This document shows positions 9,419 through 19,252 of a DNA stretch of 52,504 nt, piece by piece. Every line of letters starts with the position of its first letter. Within the stretch, counting starts at the first letter, position 1. The stretch comes from Parvularculaceae bacterium (lineage in GTDB: Bacteria > Pseudomonadota > Alphaproteobacteria > Caulobacterales > Parvularculaceae), in NCBI GenBank assembly GCA_020446945.1, contig JAGRDS010000002.1, forward strand, positions 1 through 52,504, read 5' to 3'. The translations under genes and the position numbers were made by a program. The notes under the pieces were generated by a model that was given only the letters and a program-made list of their open reading frames with translations, ran no database searches and had not been told where the DNA came from.

Positions 9419-9951
9419 AAACGGCCGGCGACATAAAGATCAAAGCGGCGAACTGGTTTGCCGACGCGCGCGTCAATCCGCTTTTTCTTCAGGGCGTGAT
9501 CGCCGCACTGATTGTCGCCGCGCTCGATCAGGCGTCGAAATTCTGGATTCTCGAAATCGTTGAACTACCGGTCAAGCGCCAGGTCGAAATTTCATCGATT
9601 TTCGATCTTACCTATACGTGCAATCGCGGGGCGAGTTTCGGCATGCTCGCCGGCGGCCTTGGATCGCGCATCCTTCTTTCTTCAATCTCGATCGTCATCG
9701 CGACGGCGCTGGTGATCTGGCTCGGGCGATTGAAGAGGCGCTTCGCCGCGGCGGGGGCGGGCATTATCATCGGCGGCGCGCTCGGCAATCTTTTCGATCG
9801 CGTGCGCTTTGGCTGCGTCACCGATTTTCTCGATTTTTCGGGCCTGATGTTTCCGTGGATTTTCAATATCGCCGACGCCGCCATCAATATCGGCTTCGTC
9901 TGCCTTATTATCGACGCGCTTGGCCGCGAGGGTGGAAAACCGGCGCCCTGA
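9415..9951 (+). CDS. lspA: lipoprotein signal peptidase (signal peptidase II)
   Basis: LspA is the inner-membrane aspartyl protease that cleaves signal peptides in front of the lipidated cysteine. The 178-residue protein has four hydrophobic segments, a first-helix motif LDQASKFWI, and both catalytic-aspartate motifs: GNLFDRVRFGCVTDFLDF and FNIADAAINIG. ATG 9415 overlaps the ileS stop by four bases, which indicates coupling. The substrates would include the many lipoproteins in this window. Confidence 0.96.
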   Translation: MKTAGDIKIKAANWFADARVNPLFLQGVIAALIVAALDQASKFWILEIVELPVKRQVEISSIFDLTYTCNRGASFGMLAGGLGSRILLSSISIVIATALVIWLGRLKRRFAAAGAGIIIGGALGNLFDRVRFGCVTDFLDFSGLMFPWIFNIADAAINIGFVCLIIDALGREGGKPAP

Positions 9952-10058
9952 GGCGCGTTCGCCCGGGCATATTTTGGCGCTTCGGGTCGTTCAGGCGCTT
10001 TGCGCCGGGAGCCGGCCGGCGCTATAAGCACGCGGAACAAATACGGAGCAGTCGCGTA

Positions 10059-10622
10059 ATGATCGAAGCGAAATTCCTGCGGACGGGCCTCGCCCTTGGC
10101 CTAATCGCCCTTTCAGCGTCCGGTTGCGCCGGCATCGGCAAGGCGGTCGGCGGCGGCAAGAACCCGCCGGACGAATTCGCCATCGCGACCAAGGCGCCGC
10201 TTGTCGTGCCGCCGGACTACGCCCTTCGTCCGCCGAAGCCGGGCGAATCGAGGCCGCAGGAGCTTTCCCCGTCCGAACGCGCACGCCAGGTGCTTCTCGG
10301 CGACACGGCGGTTGCGCCGCCCTCAGCGGGCGAACAGCAATTGCTGCTGCAAACGGGCGCCACCGTCGCCGATCCGAATATCCGCGCGATCCTCGATTCG
10401 GAAAATGGCGGCCGCGCGGAAAAAGACCGCAGTTTTGCCAACCAGTTGATGTTCTGGAAATTCGTCGGCGGCGAAGTAGATGACAGCGCCGCGCCGCTGC
10501 AGGTCGACGATCCTGCGGCCTGGCACGCCGAACGCACGCGCGCGATCGAGAACGTGACCGGTGAAAACCCGAAAGTCACGATCAAGAACGACGACGCGCT
10601 GTTACTGCCGGGCGTCTTTTGA
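10059..10622 (+). CDS. DUF3035 lipoprotein (possible BamF-like subunit)
   Basis: A 187-residue predicted outer-membrane lipoprotein. The signal peptide ends at SASGC (Cys about residue 23). The conserved segment PDEFAIATKAPLVVPPDYALRPP marks the alphaproteobacterial DUF3035 family. The rest is mainly polar, with a conserved FWKF-containing region (about 130-150). Some annotations link this family to the alphaproteobacterial BAM-complex lipoprotein BamF; I recall this link but cannot verify it from the sequence. It follows ileS-lspA by 107 bases and its stop overlaps the next start by one base (TGATG). Confidence 0.75.
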   Translation: MIEAKFLRTGLALGLIALSASGCAGIGKAVGGGKNPPDEFAIATKAPLVVPPDYALRPPKPGESRPQELSPSERARQVLLGDTAVAPPSAGEQQLLLQTGATVADPNIRAILDSENGGRAEKDRSFANQLMFWKFVGGEVDDSAAPLQVDDPAAWHAERTRAIENVTGENPKVTIKNDDALLLPGVF

Positions 10623-11014
10623 TGGACCCGCGGCTGCTCGTCATATTGGCGGGCGCGCTTGCCGGCGCTTCATGCGCCTCGCTCGATACGGTTGATAAAA
10701 AGCCCGACCGGGAAACCGTCGCCCGGCTTCTTGTCGATGATCTCAGGTGCCGGCAGGTCGCCGCCGACGAGCCGTGCGAGGAAGGCGAGCAACCCAATTC
10801 CGTAAGATTGACGCAACTTGAATGCGTCGCGCTTCCCTTGCGATCTGCGCGCCGGGAAGACGCGCACGCCGAATGCGTGTTTTCAGGCGAGATTACGCGC
10901 GTCAACGGCCGCATCGATCCGCTCGATCCCATGCGCCGGGAATTCTCGCTCATGGACCTGACGCCCGGCCAGTATCTGCCGACCCACGCCTGGTCGATCG
11001 ACAAGGCGCAATAA
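10622..11014 (+). CDS. small secreted protein or lipoprotein, unknown function
   Basis: A 130-residue protein with a short N-terminal hydrophobic segment (MDPRLLVILAGALAGASC). It ends in Cys, but the lipobox is weak (GASC, lacking Leu or Val at -3). The mature part has four more Cys (LRCRQ, EPCEE, LECVA, AECVF), enough for two disulfides. It starts at the one-base TGATG overlap with the DUF3035 gene, so the pair is probably co-translated. I do not recognise a family. Confidence 0.65.
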   Translation: MDPRLLVILAGALAGASCASLDTVDKKPDRETVARLLVDDLRCRQVAADEPCEEGEQPNSVRLTQLECVALPLRSARREDAHAECVFSGEITRVNGRIDPLDPMRREFSLMDLTPGQYLPTHAWSIDKAQ

Positions 11015-11060
11015 ACTCCAGCACACCTGACTTTGCCGCATCCTCGCGTCATACTGCGGC

Positions 11061-12911
11061 ATGCCGAATCGACTTGCCGCTGAAAACCGCCATTCATCGC
11101 CGGTGATCCGGCGATTGCCGCCCGACGCGGTCAATCGCATCGCCGCCGGCGAGGTGATTGAACGTCCTGCCGCCGTCGTCAAGGAACTGATTGAAAATTC
11201 AATCGACGCCGGCGCGCGCCGGATCGACGTGGCGCTGCGTTCAGGCGGCAAAGTCGAGATCGTCATAGAAGACGATGGTTGCGGCATGGGGGCGGATGAT
11301 CTCCTGCTCGCGGTCGAGCGTCACGCGACGTCGAAACTGACGCCGATTTCATCTGGCGATTATGATCTGACGAATATTCTGACGCTCGGTTTTCGCGGCG
11401 AGGCGTTGCCCTCGATCGGCGCCGTCGCGCGCCTCGACATAACCTCGCGCCGATTGCAGGACGCCGAGGGCGCGCATCTTGGCGTCTATGGGGGCGCTAT
11501 ATCCGGTCCGCAGCCGCATGCGTTCAGCAGCGCGGGCGCGCGCATCGTTGTCCGCGATCTTTTTTACGCAACGCCCGCCCGGTTGAAATTCCTGAAATCG
11601 GATCGCGCCGAAACCGGCGCGGCGATAGATGTCGTAAAACGGCTCGCCATGGCGTATCCCGAAATCGCATTTTCGCTGGCGGCGGACGGAAAAAAATCAT
11701 TCGCCTATTCGGCGCAATCGACAGACGAGGCGGGGCGGCTCCATCGCCTTGGCGCCGTTATGGGGCGTGATTTCGAAGACAATGCGGTCGGTGTCGATGC
11801 GATGCGCGATGGTGTGCGCCTCAGCGGGTTCGCCGGCCTTCCGACATACAATCGCGGCCTTGCCGACAAACAGTTCCTGTTCGTCAACGCGCGCCCAGTC
11901 CGTGACAAGCTGATTGTCGGGGCCGTTCGCGGCGCCTACGCCGATTTTCTCGCGCGTGACCGTCATCCCGCCGTGGCGCTGTTTCTCGAAATCGATCCTG
12001 AGGAAGTCGACGTCAACGTGCATCCGGCGAAGACGGAGGTGCGCTTTCGCGATGCGGGCGGCGTGCGCGGGCTTATCGTCGGCGCCTTGCGCCATGCGCT
12101 CGCCGGTGTGGGCCATCGCGCCGCGACGACGACAAGCGCATTTGCGCTGGGCAAGATGCAATCGCCGGCGCATGCGCCGATTGCGCAGGCCAATCCGTTC
12201 AGCCCGCGTATGCGCGAATTCGCAGCTTTGAATGACCGGCCGCGAGACTACGAAGCGCGTCTGATTGAAACCGAACCCTCAGCGCGCGCCGATTCGGCGC
12301 CGGATACCCGCACCGATCCGCAGGCGGAGCAATATCCGCTGGGCGCCGCGCGCGCGCAATTGCACGAGACCTATATTGTAGCGCAGACTGCGGACGGCTT
12401 GGTCATAGTCGATCAGCACGCCGCCCATGAGCGACTTGTCTATGAAGGAATGAAACGCGCGCTGGAAAGCGGCGGCGTCGTGCGCCAGGGGTTGCTTATT
12501 CCTGAAATTGTCGAGGTCGAGCCGGAAGAAGCCGAGCGCCTCAACGCGCGCAGGATGGAATTCGAGGAGCTTGGTCTCGTACTTGAGCGGTTCGGCGATG
12601 ACGCGATCATCGTCAGGGAAATTCCCGCGCTTCTCGGCCGGGCGAACGTTCCGGCGATCGTGCGCCGCCTCGCCGACGATCTTTGCGAAATCGGCGACGG
12701 CCTCGCGCTTAAGGAGAAGCTCGAAGAGGTCTGCGGGTCCATGGCCTGCCGCGGCTCGGTGCGGGCGGGACGCCGCCTTGGCGCCGACGAAATGAATGCG
12801 CTCCTGCGCCAGATGGAGGCGACGCCGCATTCGGGCCAGTGCAACCACGGTCGTCCGACCTATGTCGAGTTGAAACTCGCCGATATTGAGAAGCTGTTCG
12901 GACGGCGGTGA
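11061..12911 (+). CDS. mutL: DNA mismatch repair protein MutL (endonuclease type)
   Basis: MutL links MutS mismatch recognition to strand excision. The GHKL ATPase domain (about 15-340) shows [19 protein letters not shown] and [11 protein letters not shown]. The C-terminal domain (about 430-615) carries [12 protein letters not shown], which matches the DQHA-x2-E-x4-E metal site of nicking MutL proteins, plus ACRGSVRAG and CNHGRP. This enzyme is therefore predicted to have intrinsic endonuclease activity, as in bacteria without MutH. Length (616) is typical. No clear ribosome-binding site precedes ATG 11061; the conserved region begins at [21 protein letters not shown], so a slightly later start is possible. 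Confidence 0.96.
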   Translation: MPNRLAAENRHSSPVIRRLPPDAVNRIAAGEVIERPAAVVKELIENSIDAGARRIDVALRSGGKVEIVIEDDGCGMGADDLLLAVERHATSKLTPISSGDYDLTNILTLGFRGEALPSIGAVARLDITSRRLQDAEGAHLGVYGGAISGPQPHAFSSAGARIVVRDLFYATPARLKFLKSDRAETGAAIDVVKRLAMAYPEIAFSLAADGKKSFAYSAQSTDEAGRLHRLGAVMGRDFEDNAVGVDAMRDGVRLSGFAGLPTYNRGLADKQFLFVNARPVRDKLIVGAVRGAYADFLARDRHPAVALFLEIDPEEVDVNVHPAKTEVRFRDAGGVRGLIVGALRHALAGVGHRAATTTSAFALGKMQSPAHAPIAQANPFSPRMREFAALNDRPRDYEARLIETEPSARADSAPDTRTDPQAEQYPLGAARAQLHETYIVAQTADGLVIVDQHAAHERLVYEGMKRALESGGVVRQGLLIPEIVEVEPEEAERLNARRMEFEELGLVLERFGDDAIIVREIPALLGRANVPAIVRRLADDLCEIGDGLALKEKLEEVCGSMACRGSVRAGRRLGADEMNALLRQMEATPHSGQCNHGRPTYVELKLADIEKLFGRR

Positions 12912-12971
12912 CGAATTGACGTTTGGCCGTCCTGTAACTGAAAATAAGCATATCGCGAGAAGGAGAATGTG

Positions 12972-13547
12972 ATGAGATACGCCCTGATCGCCGCCGCCGT
13001 GATTCTCGCTTCCTGCTCGAAACCCGGCGCCGAAGCCGACGGCTCTTCGCCTGCGAGCACCCCGCCTTCGTCGGTATCGTCGGGCGCCTATGCGCCAATG
13101 GCGGCGTTCGCCCCGTTTTCCGGCAAGACATTTCGCGGCGAATGGACGGATGACGAGGGAAGCAGACTTGTAGATATCGCCAAATGGGAACTGATCCTGA
13201 ACGGGCGCGCGCTTCAGTCGACCCATCGCCTCGAGGGTGGGGATTACGGCGGGCGCACGATTTTCTTTTACGACGAGGCCGCGAAAAAATACGTATTCCA
13301 TTATTTCACAACGGCGGGTTTTCACACGAGCGGCGTCGCTGAATTCGTCGATGGCGCGCTTGTGACGAACGAAAAGGTCGAAGGTCATGATACGATCGCG
13401 TCGGTGCGCTCTGTCGTCGCCTTCAAGGCGGACGTTCTTGAACTCGATGTGATTTATGTCGGCAAGGACGGGTCCGAAATGCCGGGCGGACACCGCATCT
13501 ATAAAGAGATCGCCGGTTCCGGGCGGTTGTTTGCGGATACCCTATGA
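12972..13547 (+). CDS. lipoprotein of unknown function
   Basis: A 191-residue lipoprotein: signal peptide MRYALIAAAVILASC with a good lipobox (LASC), a Ser/Pro/Gly-rich linker (about 18-45), then a compact beta-rich domain (about 48-185) with FSGKTFRGEWTD, THRLEGGDYGGRTIFFYDE and VFHYFTTAGFHTSG. The mature domain looks like a small lipocalin- or DUF1579-like barrel that tests an organic or protein ligand, but this is a guess from the strand pattern. AAGGAGAA lies upstream of ATG 12972. The stop overlaps the nitroreductase start by four bases (ATGA). Confidence 0.7.
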   Translation: MRYALIAAAVILASCSKPGAEADGSSPASTPPSSVSSGAYAPMAAFAPFSGKTFRGEWTDDEGSRLVDIAKWELILNGRALQSTHRLEGGDYGGRTIFFYDEAAKKYVFHYFTTAGFHTSGVAEFVDGALVTNEKVEGHDTIASVRSVVAFKADVLELDVIYVGKDGSEMPGGHRIYKEIAGSGRLFADTL

Positions 13548-14227
13548 CGACTTTTCCATTTACGCGGCTTTCCGAAATCGGCGATTTCACTGATCGCGGC
13601 GTTGACGACATGCGCGCGCGTTCGCGCGCCTTCCTGGCTGAGTTGAGCCGTCGCCACACGATAAGGGATTACCGACCCGACCCTGTGCCGCGCGATATAA
13701 TAGAAAACTGCATCGCCGCGGCGGCGCGCGCGCCGTCAGGCGCAAATCATCAGCCCTGGCATTTTTCCATCGTCGGCGACCCGAAACTGAAAGCGGAAAT
13801 CCGCGCTGCGGCGGAAGCCGAAGAACGCGCATTCTATGCCGGGCGCGCAGGCGATGAATGGCTCGAAGCGCTGGCCCCGCTCGGCACTGATCCGAACAAG
13901 CCGTTTCTCGAAATCGCGCCGTGGCTGATTGCGGTGTTCGCGCAAAAACGCGGCGGCCCCGAAATCGGCGATAACCGGAAGAATTACTACGTCAACGAAA
14001 GCGTCGGCATCGCTTGCGGGTTTTTGCTGGCTGGCCTGCACCATGCCGGCCTTGCGACATTGACGCATACGCCGAACCCGATGACCTTTCTTTCAGAAAA
14101 GCTGGGCCGTCCGTCTACGGAAAAACCTTATCTTCTGATTGTTGTCGGACGCCCTGAAAAAGACGCGATAATCCCGAAGCACGCGCTCAGGAAGAAAGCG
14201 TTGTCGGATATCGTCACGGTGTTCTAG
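13544..14227 (+). CDS. nitroreductase-family FMN oxidoreductase
   Basis: A 227-residue FMN-dependent NAD(P)H oxidoreductase. Family signatures are SRRHTIRDYRPDPVPRDII (FMN phosphate contacts, about residues 35-53), AAARAPSGANHQPWHFSIV (about 58-76), ESVGIACGFLLAGLHHAGLATLTHTP (about 151-176), and PYLLIVVGRP near the end. The substrate cannot be read from the sequence; members reduce quinones, nitroaromatics or enones. It overlaps the upstream lipoprotein by four bases and converges on zapA nine bases away. Confidence 0.9.
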   Translation: MTTFPFTRLSEIGDFTDRGVDDMRARSRAFLAELSRRHTIRDYRPDPVPRDIIENCIAAAARAPSGANHQPWHFSIVGDPKLKAEIRAAAEAEERAFYAGRAGDEWLEALAPLGTDPNKPFLEIAPWLIAVFAQKRGGPEIGDNRKNYYVNESVGIACGFLLAGLHHAGLATLTHTPNPMTFLSEKLGRPSTEKPYLLIVVGRPEKDAIIPKHALRKKALSDIVTVF

Positions 14228-14236
14228 CGTCCCGCT

Positions 14237-14569
14237 TCACGCAACGTCTTCAAGGCGCCTGGCCATGCTGTCGACGCGCTTGGCAGCCGCGTCGATCACG
14301 CGCGACGCGCCGCCGACTGTCGCCTGATCCATTTCCTCGCCGCCGGCCTGGAATTCCTCGATGCGCGCTTTCGCCTCGAACAAATCGTCGCACACGGTCA
14401 GCGCGGCGAGAAGAAGGAGGCGCGTGTCGCCGATCTGGCCAAGCTCGCGCACGAGATCTTGAACGTGCCGGTCGAGATGGGCGGCGAGGCTTGAAAGGCG
14501 CTGTTCCTGCCCGTCCTCGCAGGTCACCTTGAACAGGCGGTCATTCACGAGAATATCGACTTGCGCCAT
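14237..14569 (-). CDS. zapA: cell division protein ZapA
   Basis: ZapA bundles FtsZ filaments at the division site. This 110-residue protein has the ZapA N-terminal motif VDILVNDRLFKVTCEDGQEQRL and the conserved LAAHLDRHVQDL, then a long C-terminal helix (about 45-105) expected to form the coiled-coil tetramer. It lies four bases downstream of a DUF4164 coiled-coil gene, a conserved alphaproteobacterial pairing. The pair is divergent from the tkt operon. Confidence 0.92.
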   Translation of the reverse strand: MAQVDILVNDRLFKVTCEDGQEQRLSSLAAHLDRHVQDLVRELGQIGDTRLLLLAALTVCDDLFEAKARIEEFQAGGEEMDQATVGGASRVIDAAAKRVDSMARRLEDVA

Positions 14570-14573
14570 GGGC

Positions 14574-14798
14574 TCAGGCTCCCTTTTCGGAGGTCAGCAG
14601 GGTTTTGAGATCGCGAATCGCATCGGCGAGGTCTTCGGCGGCGGCCGAGGCCTGCGTTTTCGCGGTGCGGGCGCGAATCTTCGCCAGGTCGATGGTTTCT
14701 GACCGGGCGGCGAGTTCGCACAGCCGGTCGTCCAGTTTTTCTTCCAGTTCGTCGAGCGCGCCGGCGAGCTTTTTTACGGAATTTTCGAGCGTGTTCAT
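14574..14798 (-). CDS. DUF4164-type coiled-coil protein, ZapA partner
   Basis: A 74-residue, almost wholly helical protein (LENSVKKLAGALDELEEKLDDRL then ARTAKTQASAAAEDLADAI) with heptad-like leucines, the form of the small DUF4164 family encoded beside zapA in alphaproteobacteria. By position and shape it may serve in place of ZapB, but that is inference. ATG 14798 is chosen; an upstream start at 14813 would add five residues. It is four bases from zapA and surely co-transcribed. Confidence 0.72.
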   Translation of the reverse strand: MNTLENSVKKLAGALDELEEKLDDRLCELAARSETIDLAKIRARTAKTQASAAAEDLADAIRDLKTLLTSEKGA

Positions 14799-14881
14799 TT
14801 GAAAGCGACCCAAAACCTGCCGCGAATTCTGGGCTTCGTCGGCCCGCCTTGTCCACCCTGCCGGCGCGGCCGGAGCGGGCC

Positions 14882-14910
14882 TTGACCCTTACAAGCGCGC
14901 AAGGCATGTA
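14882..14910 (+). promoter_or_regulatory. possible tkt operon promoter
   Basis: TTGACC at 14882-14887 is followed after 17 bases by CATGTA (14905-14910). The -35 is good and the -10 is weak. It lies about 72 bases before the tkt start in the only sizeable gap between the divergent zapA and tkt operons. Confidence 0.35.
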
Positions 14911-14981
14911 GCCTCGCAAAACGGCTCCAAGGCGCGCGCCGGCGCCGCGTTCATTTTCCCGCGTCGGCCTTGAGGAATTCC

Positions 14982-16991
14982 ATGGCGGCATCAGGCGGCG
15001 GCGCACCCGCTGAACTCAACGACGAACTTTTCGCCGGAATGGCGAATGCGATCCGCGCCCTGTCGATGGACGCGGTTGAGCGCGCGAAATCCGGCCATCC
15101 GGGCATGCCGATGGGGATGGCGGATGCGGCGAGCGTCCTTTTTTCCGAGTTCCTGAAATTCGACGCCGCCGAGCCTGCCTGGCCCGATCGCGATCGCTTC
15201 GTTCTGTCGGCCGGCCACGGGTCGATGCTGATCTACTCGCTGCTTTATCTCACCGGCTATCCGGGGATGGAGATCGAGGATCTGAAAAACTTCCGCCAGC
15301 TCGGATCGAAAACGGCCGGGCATCCCGAATTCGGGCACGCGCCGGGAATCGAAACGACAACGGGCCCGCTCGGGCAAGGGATCGCGAACGCTGTCGGCAT
15401 GGCGATCGCCGAGGCGCATCTTTCGGCCCGCTTCGGCGCCGGCCTCGCCGACCACAGAACCTATGTCATCGCCGGCGACGGCTGCCTGATGGAAGGGATC
15501 AGCCAGGAGGCGATTGCGCTCGCCGGGCATTTGAAACTTAAAAAGCTGATCGTCCTCTGGGATGACAATAATATAACCATCGACGGCGATGTCGGGCTTT
15601 CCGATTCGACGGATCAGTTGCGGCGTTTCGAAGCGTCCGGCTGGTCGACGGCGCGCGTCGACGGCCATGACCGCAAGGCGGTTTCCGCCGCGCTCTCGGC
15701 TGCGCAATCTTCCGACCGCCCGACGCTGATCGCCGTCAAGACCATCATCGGCAAGGGTGCGCCGACCAAGGCCGGCACCTCGGCGACGCATGGCGCGCCC
15801 CTTGGCGGCGATGAAATCGCCGGCGCGCGCAAGGCGCTCGACTGGCCGTACGCGCCGTTCGAGATACCGCCTGAAATACTCGCCGCGTGGCGCGATGTCG
15901 GCGCGCGCGGACGCGGCGCGCGGAAGGATTGGGCGGCGCGTCTGGCCGCATCCGGCGACGCTGCGGCCTTCAATGCAGCGCTTGCCGGGGATGTTTCAAA
16001 AACCGTCGAAGCGGCGGTCGCCGAATTCAAGAAAAAGCTCGTCGCCGAGCCGCAGAAGGTTGCAACGCGCAAAGCCTCGGAAATGGCGCTCGGCGCGATC
16101 AACGCGGCTGTTTGCGAGACGATTGGCGGTTCGGCCGACCTTACCGGCTCCAACAATACGAAAACGAAAGAACAAAAACCGCTGACGGCGGCCGATTACG
16201 CCGGACGGTATATTTATTACGGCGTTCGCGAACATGCGATGGCCGCAGCGATGAACGGTATGGCGCTGCATAAGGGCGTTATTCCCTATGGCGGCACATT
16301 CATGGCGTTCACGGATTATTGCCGTCCCGCCATCCGCCTGTCGGCGCTGATGGGGTTGCGCGTCATTTACGTGATGACCCACGATTCAATCGGCCTTGGC
16401 GAGGATGGACCGACGCACCAGCCCGTCGAACATCTCGCCGCCCTTCGCGCCATGCCGAACCTTCTCGTTTTGCGCCCCGCCGACGCGGTGGAAACCGCAG
16501 AATGCTGGTCGATCGCGCTTGAGCAGACGCGAACGCCGACGATCCTCGCGCTGACGCGGCAGAATTTGACGCCCGCGCGATTGACGCATACGGACGAAAA
16601 TCTTTCGGCGAAGGGCGCGTATATCGTCGCCGACGCGCCTGATCCCGACATCGTTTTTATTGCGACAGGTTCGGAGGTTGAGATCGCGCTCGACGCGCAG
16701 AAAAAACTCGCCTGCGGGAAAATCCGCGCGCGCGTCGTATCCGCGCCTTCATTCGAACTTTTCGCCGCACAAAGCGAAAAATACCGGAAATCCGTTCTTG
16801 GAAAGGCGCCGCGCATCGGGATTGAAGCCGGCGTCCGGCAGGGGTGGAACCTGTTCCTGCGCAAAAAAGACACTTTTATCGGCATGACCGGGTTCGGCGC
16901 TTCCGCCCCCGCGCCTGAGCTTTATGAACATTTCGGAATTACGGCTGACGCTGCGGCAAAGGCCGCCAAACATCTGATTGACAGGGAGTAA
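14982..16991 (+). CDS. tkt: transketolase
   Basis: Transketolase moves two-carbon ketol units between sugar phosphates with thiamine diphosphate, in the pentose phosphate pathway. The 669-residue length is normal. The ThDP motif is [14 protein letters not shown]...[10 protein letters not shown] (about 165-205). The N-terminal catalytic histidine is in [10 protein letters not shown], and the pyrimidine domain has [25 protein letters not shown] and [21 protein letters not shown] 14982 has GAGGA six bases upstream. It begins the operon tkt-gap-pgk-fba, five bases before gap. Confidence 0.97.
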   Translation: MAASGGGAPAELNDELFAGMANAIRALSMDAVERAKSGHPGMPMGMADAASVLFSEFLKFDAAEPAWPDRDRFVLSAGHGSMLIYSLLYLTGYPGMEIEDLKNFRQLGSKTAGHPEFGHAPGIETTTGPLGQGIANAVGMAIAEAHLSARFGAGLADHRTYVIAGDGCLMEGISQEAIALAGHLKLKKLIVLWDDNNITIDGDVGLSDSTDQLRRFEASGWSTARVDGHDRKAVSAALSAAQSSDRPTLIAVKTIIGKGAPTKAGTSATHGAPLGGDEIAGARKALDWPYAPFEIPPEILAAWRDVGARGRGARKDWAARLAASGDAAAFNAALAGDVSKTVEAAVAEFKKKLVAEPQKVATRKASEMALGAINAAVCETIGGSADLTGSNNTKTKEQKPLTAADYAGRYIYYGVREHAMAAAMNGMALHKGVIPYGGTFMAFTDYCRPAIRLSALMGLRVIYVMTHDSIGLGEDGPTHQPVEHLAALRAMPNLLVLRPADAVETAECWSIALEQTRTPTILALTRQNLTPARLTHTDENLSAKGAYIVADAPDPDIVFIATGSEVEIALDAQKKLACGKIRARVVSAPSFELFAAQSEKYRKSVLGKAPRIGIEAGVRQGWNLFLRKKDTFIGMTGFGASAPAPELYEHFGITADAAAKAAKHLIDRE

Positions 16992-16996
16992 CGACG

Positions 16997-18004
16997 ATGA
17001 CGCTTAAAGTTGCGATTAACGGTTTTGGACGAATCGGTCGTCTGACGCTTCGCTCAATGATCGAAAACAATCGCGACGGCCTTGAGATCGTGGCCATCAA
17101 CGATCTTGGGCCGGTCGAAACGAACGCGCATCTTCTGCAATATGATTCTGTTCATGGGCGGTTCCCGGTCGCGGTGAAAACGACGGCCGACACGATCGAC
17201 GCCGGCCGCGGTCCGATCAAGGTTTACGCCGAGCGCGATCCGTCCAGGCTTCCCTGGAAAGAATTGGGCGTCGATATTGTTTTCGAATGCACCGGCATCT
17301 TCGCCAGCAAGGAAAAAGCCTCGGCGCACCTGACCGCCGGCGCCAAGCGCGTTCTGGTGTCCGCGCCCGCGGAAGGCGCGGACAAGACGATCGTCTTCAA
17401 GGTCAATCACAGCGAGTTGACGAAAGACGATGTCGTTGTTTCGAACGGTTCGTGCACGACGAACTGCCTTGCACCGGTTGCGAAGGTTCTCAATGATGCA
17501 ATCGGCGTCGAACGCGGATACATGACGACGATCCATTCTTATACGGGCGACCAGCCGACGCTCGATACGATGCACAAGGATCTTTATCGCGCGCGGGCGG
17601 CCGCGATGTCGATGATCCCGACATCGACCGGCGCTGCGAAAGCGCTCGGCCTTGTCATTCCCTCGCTAAAGGGAAAGCTCGACGGGTCTTCGATCCGCGT
17701 ACCGACGCCGAACGTTTCCGTCGTCGATTTCGTATTCACGCCGAAGCGCGCAACGTCGGTTGACGAAATCAACAATGCGATCATTGAAGCGGCGAACGGT
17801 CCGATGAAAGGCGTTCTCGGCTATACCGACAAGCCGCTCGTTTCATGCGATTTCCTGCATGATCCGCATTCGTCGATTTTCGCGACCAAGCAGACGCAGA
17901 TTGTCGACGGCGGCATTTGCCGAATCCTGACCTGGTACGACAATGAATGGGGCTTTTCGACGCGCATGAGCGATATCGCGCTCGAAATGGGCAAGTTCAT
18001 CTAG
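16997..18004 (+). CDS. gap: glyceraldehyde-3-phosphate dehydrogenase, type I
   Basis: GAPDH oxidises glyceraldehyde 3-phosphate to 1,3-bisphosphoglycerate, or the reverse. The 335-residue length is standard. The NAD-binding start is KVAINGFGRIGR, the active site is SNGSCTTNCLAP with catalytic Cys about 153, and the partner histidine is in TIHSYTGDQ. The adenosine-ribose-contacting INDL suggests NAD preference. GGGAGTAACG precedes the start. It lies between tkt and pgk in one operon. Confidence 0.97.
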   Translation: MTLKVAINGFGRIGRLTLRSMIENNRDGLEIVAINDLGPVETNAHLLQYDSVHGRFPVAVKTTADTIDAGRGPIKVYAERDPSRLPWKELGVDIVFECTGIFASKEKASAHLTAGAKRVLVSAPAEGADKTIVFKVNHSELTKDDVVVSNGSCTTNCLAPVAKVLNDAIGVERGYMTTIHSYTGDQPTLDTMHKDLYRARAAAMSMIPTSTGAAKALGLVIPSLKGKLDGSSIRVPTPNVSVVDFVFTPKRATSVDEINNAIIEAANGPMKGVLGYTDKPLVSCDFLHDPHSSIFATKQTQIVDGGICRILTWYDNEWGFSTRMSDIALEMGKFI

Positions 18005-18013
18005 GAGGCGTCG

Positions 18014-19207
18014 GTGTCGTCGTACAAAACGATCGATGATCTGGATGTCGCGGGCAAGCGCGTTCTCGTGCGCGTCGATTTCAATGTCCCGATGAAAGAC
18101 GGCGCCGTCACCGACGATACGCGCATCGCCCGGGCGCTGCCGACGATTCAGGAATTGTCCAAAAAAGGTGCGAAAGTGATAATACTTTCGCATTTTGGAC
18201 GGCCGAAAGGGAAAGTCGAACCCAAAGAAAGCCTGAAGCCGGTCGCAAAAAAACTTGAGCGGTTGCTCGGCGGGTCGGTTGACTTCGCCGATGACTGCAT
18301 CGGCGATGCGGCCAGGAAAATCGCGTCGAAAATGATCGGCGGCGACGTCGCCGTATTCGAGAATACGCGCTTTCATCCGGGCGAAGAGAAAAACGATCCT
18401 GAATTCGCCAGGGCGCTTGCGGCGAACGGCGAGATCTTCGTTAACGACGCCTTTTCCGCCGCGCACCGCGCGCACGCCTCGACAGAAGGGCTTGCCCATC
18501 TCCTGCCGTCGGCGGCCGGCCGGGCGATGGAGAAGGAACTCGATTATTTGACGGCTGCGCTGAAAAACCCCGAGCGTCCGCTCATGGCGGTTGTCGGCGG
18601 CGCCAAAGTATCGACGAAAATCGAGCTTTTGCTCAATCTCGTCCGCAAATCGAACATTCTCGTCGTAGGCGGCGGCATGGCGAATACTTTCCTGTTCGCG
18701 CGCGGCGTTTCCGTCGGCAAGTCCCTGTGCGAACCCGATCTCGCCGATACGGCGCGCGAAATCATGGCGCAGGCCGCAGACAGCGATTGCGAAATCGTGC
18801 TGCCGCTCGATGTCGTCGTTGCGAAAGAATTCAAGGAAGGCGCGGAACACGAAGTTCGCGCGGCCGAGAATGTTGAGCCGGATCAAATGATCCTCGATCT
18901 CGGCCCCGAAAGCGTCGACGCCGTCGCCGCGCGTATCGAAACGGCGAAGACCCTTGTCTGGAACGGGCCGCTCGGCGCTTTCGAAACAAAACCTTTCGAT
19001 ACGGCGACGCTGGAGGCGGCCCGCTTCGCCGCCAAGCGCGCCAAGGCCGGCGATCTCGTTGCGGTCGCCGGAGGCGGGGATACGGTCGCCGCGCTCGCCG
19101 CCGCCGACGTTGAGGATGATTTCACCTATGTCTCTACGGCGGGCGGCGCGTTTCTTGAATGGCTCGAAGGCAAGGAATTGCCGGGCGTCGCCGCCTTGAA
19201 GCGCTGA
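18014..19207 (+). CDS. pgk: phosphoglycerate kinase
   Basis: PGK makes ATP from 1,3-bisphosphoglycerate. The 397-residue protein shows the family signature [16 protein letters not shown] (about 14-29), the substrate motif [12 protein letters not shown], the [15 protein letters not shown] hinge region, and the nucleotide loop [11 protein letters not shown] followed by [23 protein letters not shown]. The start is GTG, with GGAGGCG upstream, 9 bases after gap. The gene is intact. Confidence 0.97.
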   Translation: MSSYKTIDDLDVAGKRVLVRVDFNVPMKDGAVTDDTRIARALPTIQELSKKGAKVIILSHFGRPKGKVEPKESLKPVAKKLERLLGGSVDFADDCIGDAARKIASKMIGGDVAVFENTRFHPGEEKNDPEFARALAANGEIFVNDAFSAAHRAHASTEGLAHLLPSAAGRAMEKELDYLTAALKNPERPLMAVVGGAKVSTKIELLLNLVRKSNILVVGGGMANTFLFARGVSVGKSLCEPDLADTAREIMAQAADSDCEIVLPLDVVVAKEFKEGAEHEVRAAENVEPDQMILDLGPESVDAVAARIETAKTLVWNGPLGAFETKPFDTATLEAARFAAKRAKAGDLVAVAGGGDTVAALAAADVEDDFTYVSTAGGAFLEWLEGKELPGVAALKR

Positions 19208-19252
19208 TCGGCGCATGCTGACGGGTTTTTATCGATACTCTCGGGAGAAGTT

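Noticed and set aside
12279..13493. A 404-residue minus-strand reading opposite mutL and the next lipoprotein
   Set aside because: It is antisense to two well-supported genes. Long spurious frames are expected in this G+C-rich DNA.
14811..14981. Possible 6S RNA gene beside zapA
   Set aside because: 6S RNA often lies near zapA, but I could not find the closing stems and open central bubble. A promoter for tkt explains the gap equally well.
17843..19216. A 457-residue minus-strand reading opposite pgk
   Set aside because: It is the antisense shadow of an intact pgk gene and has no family motifs.
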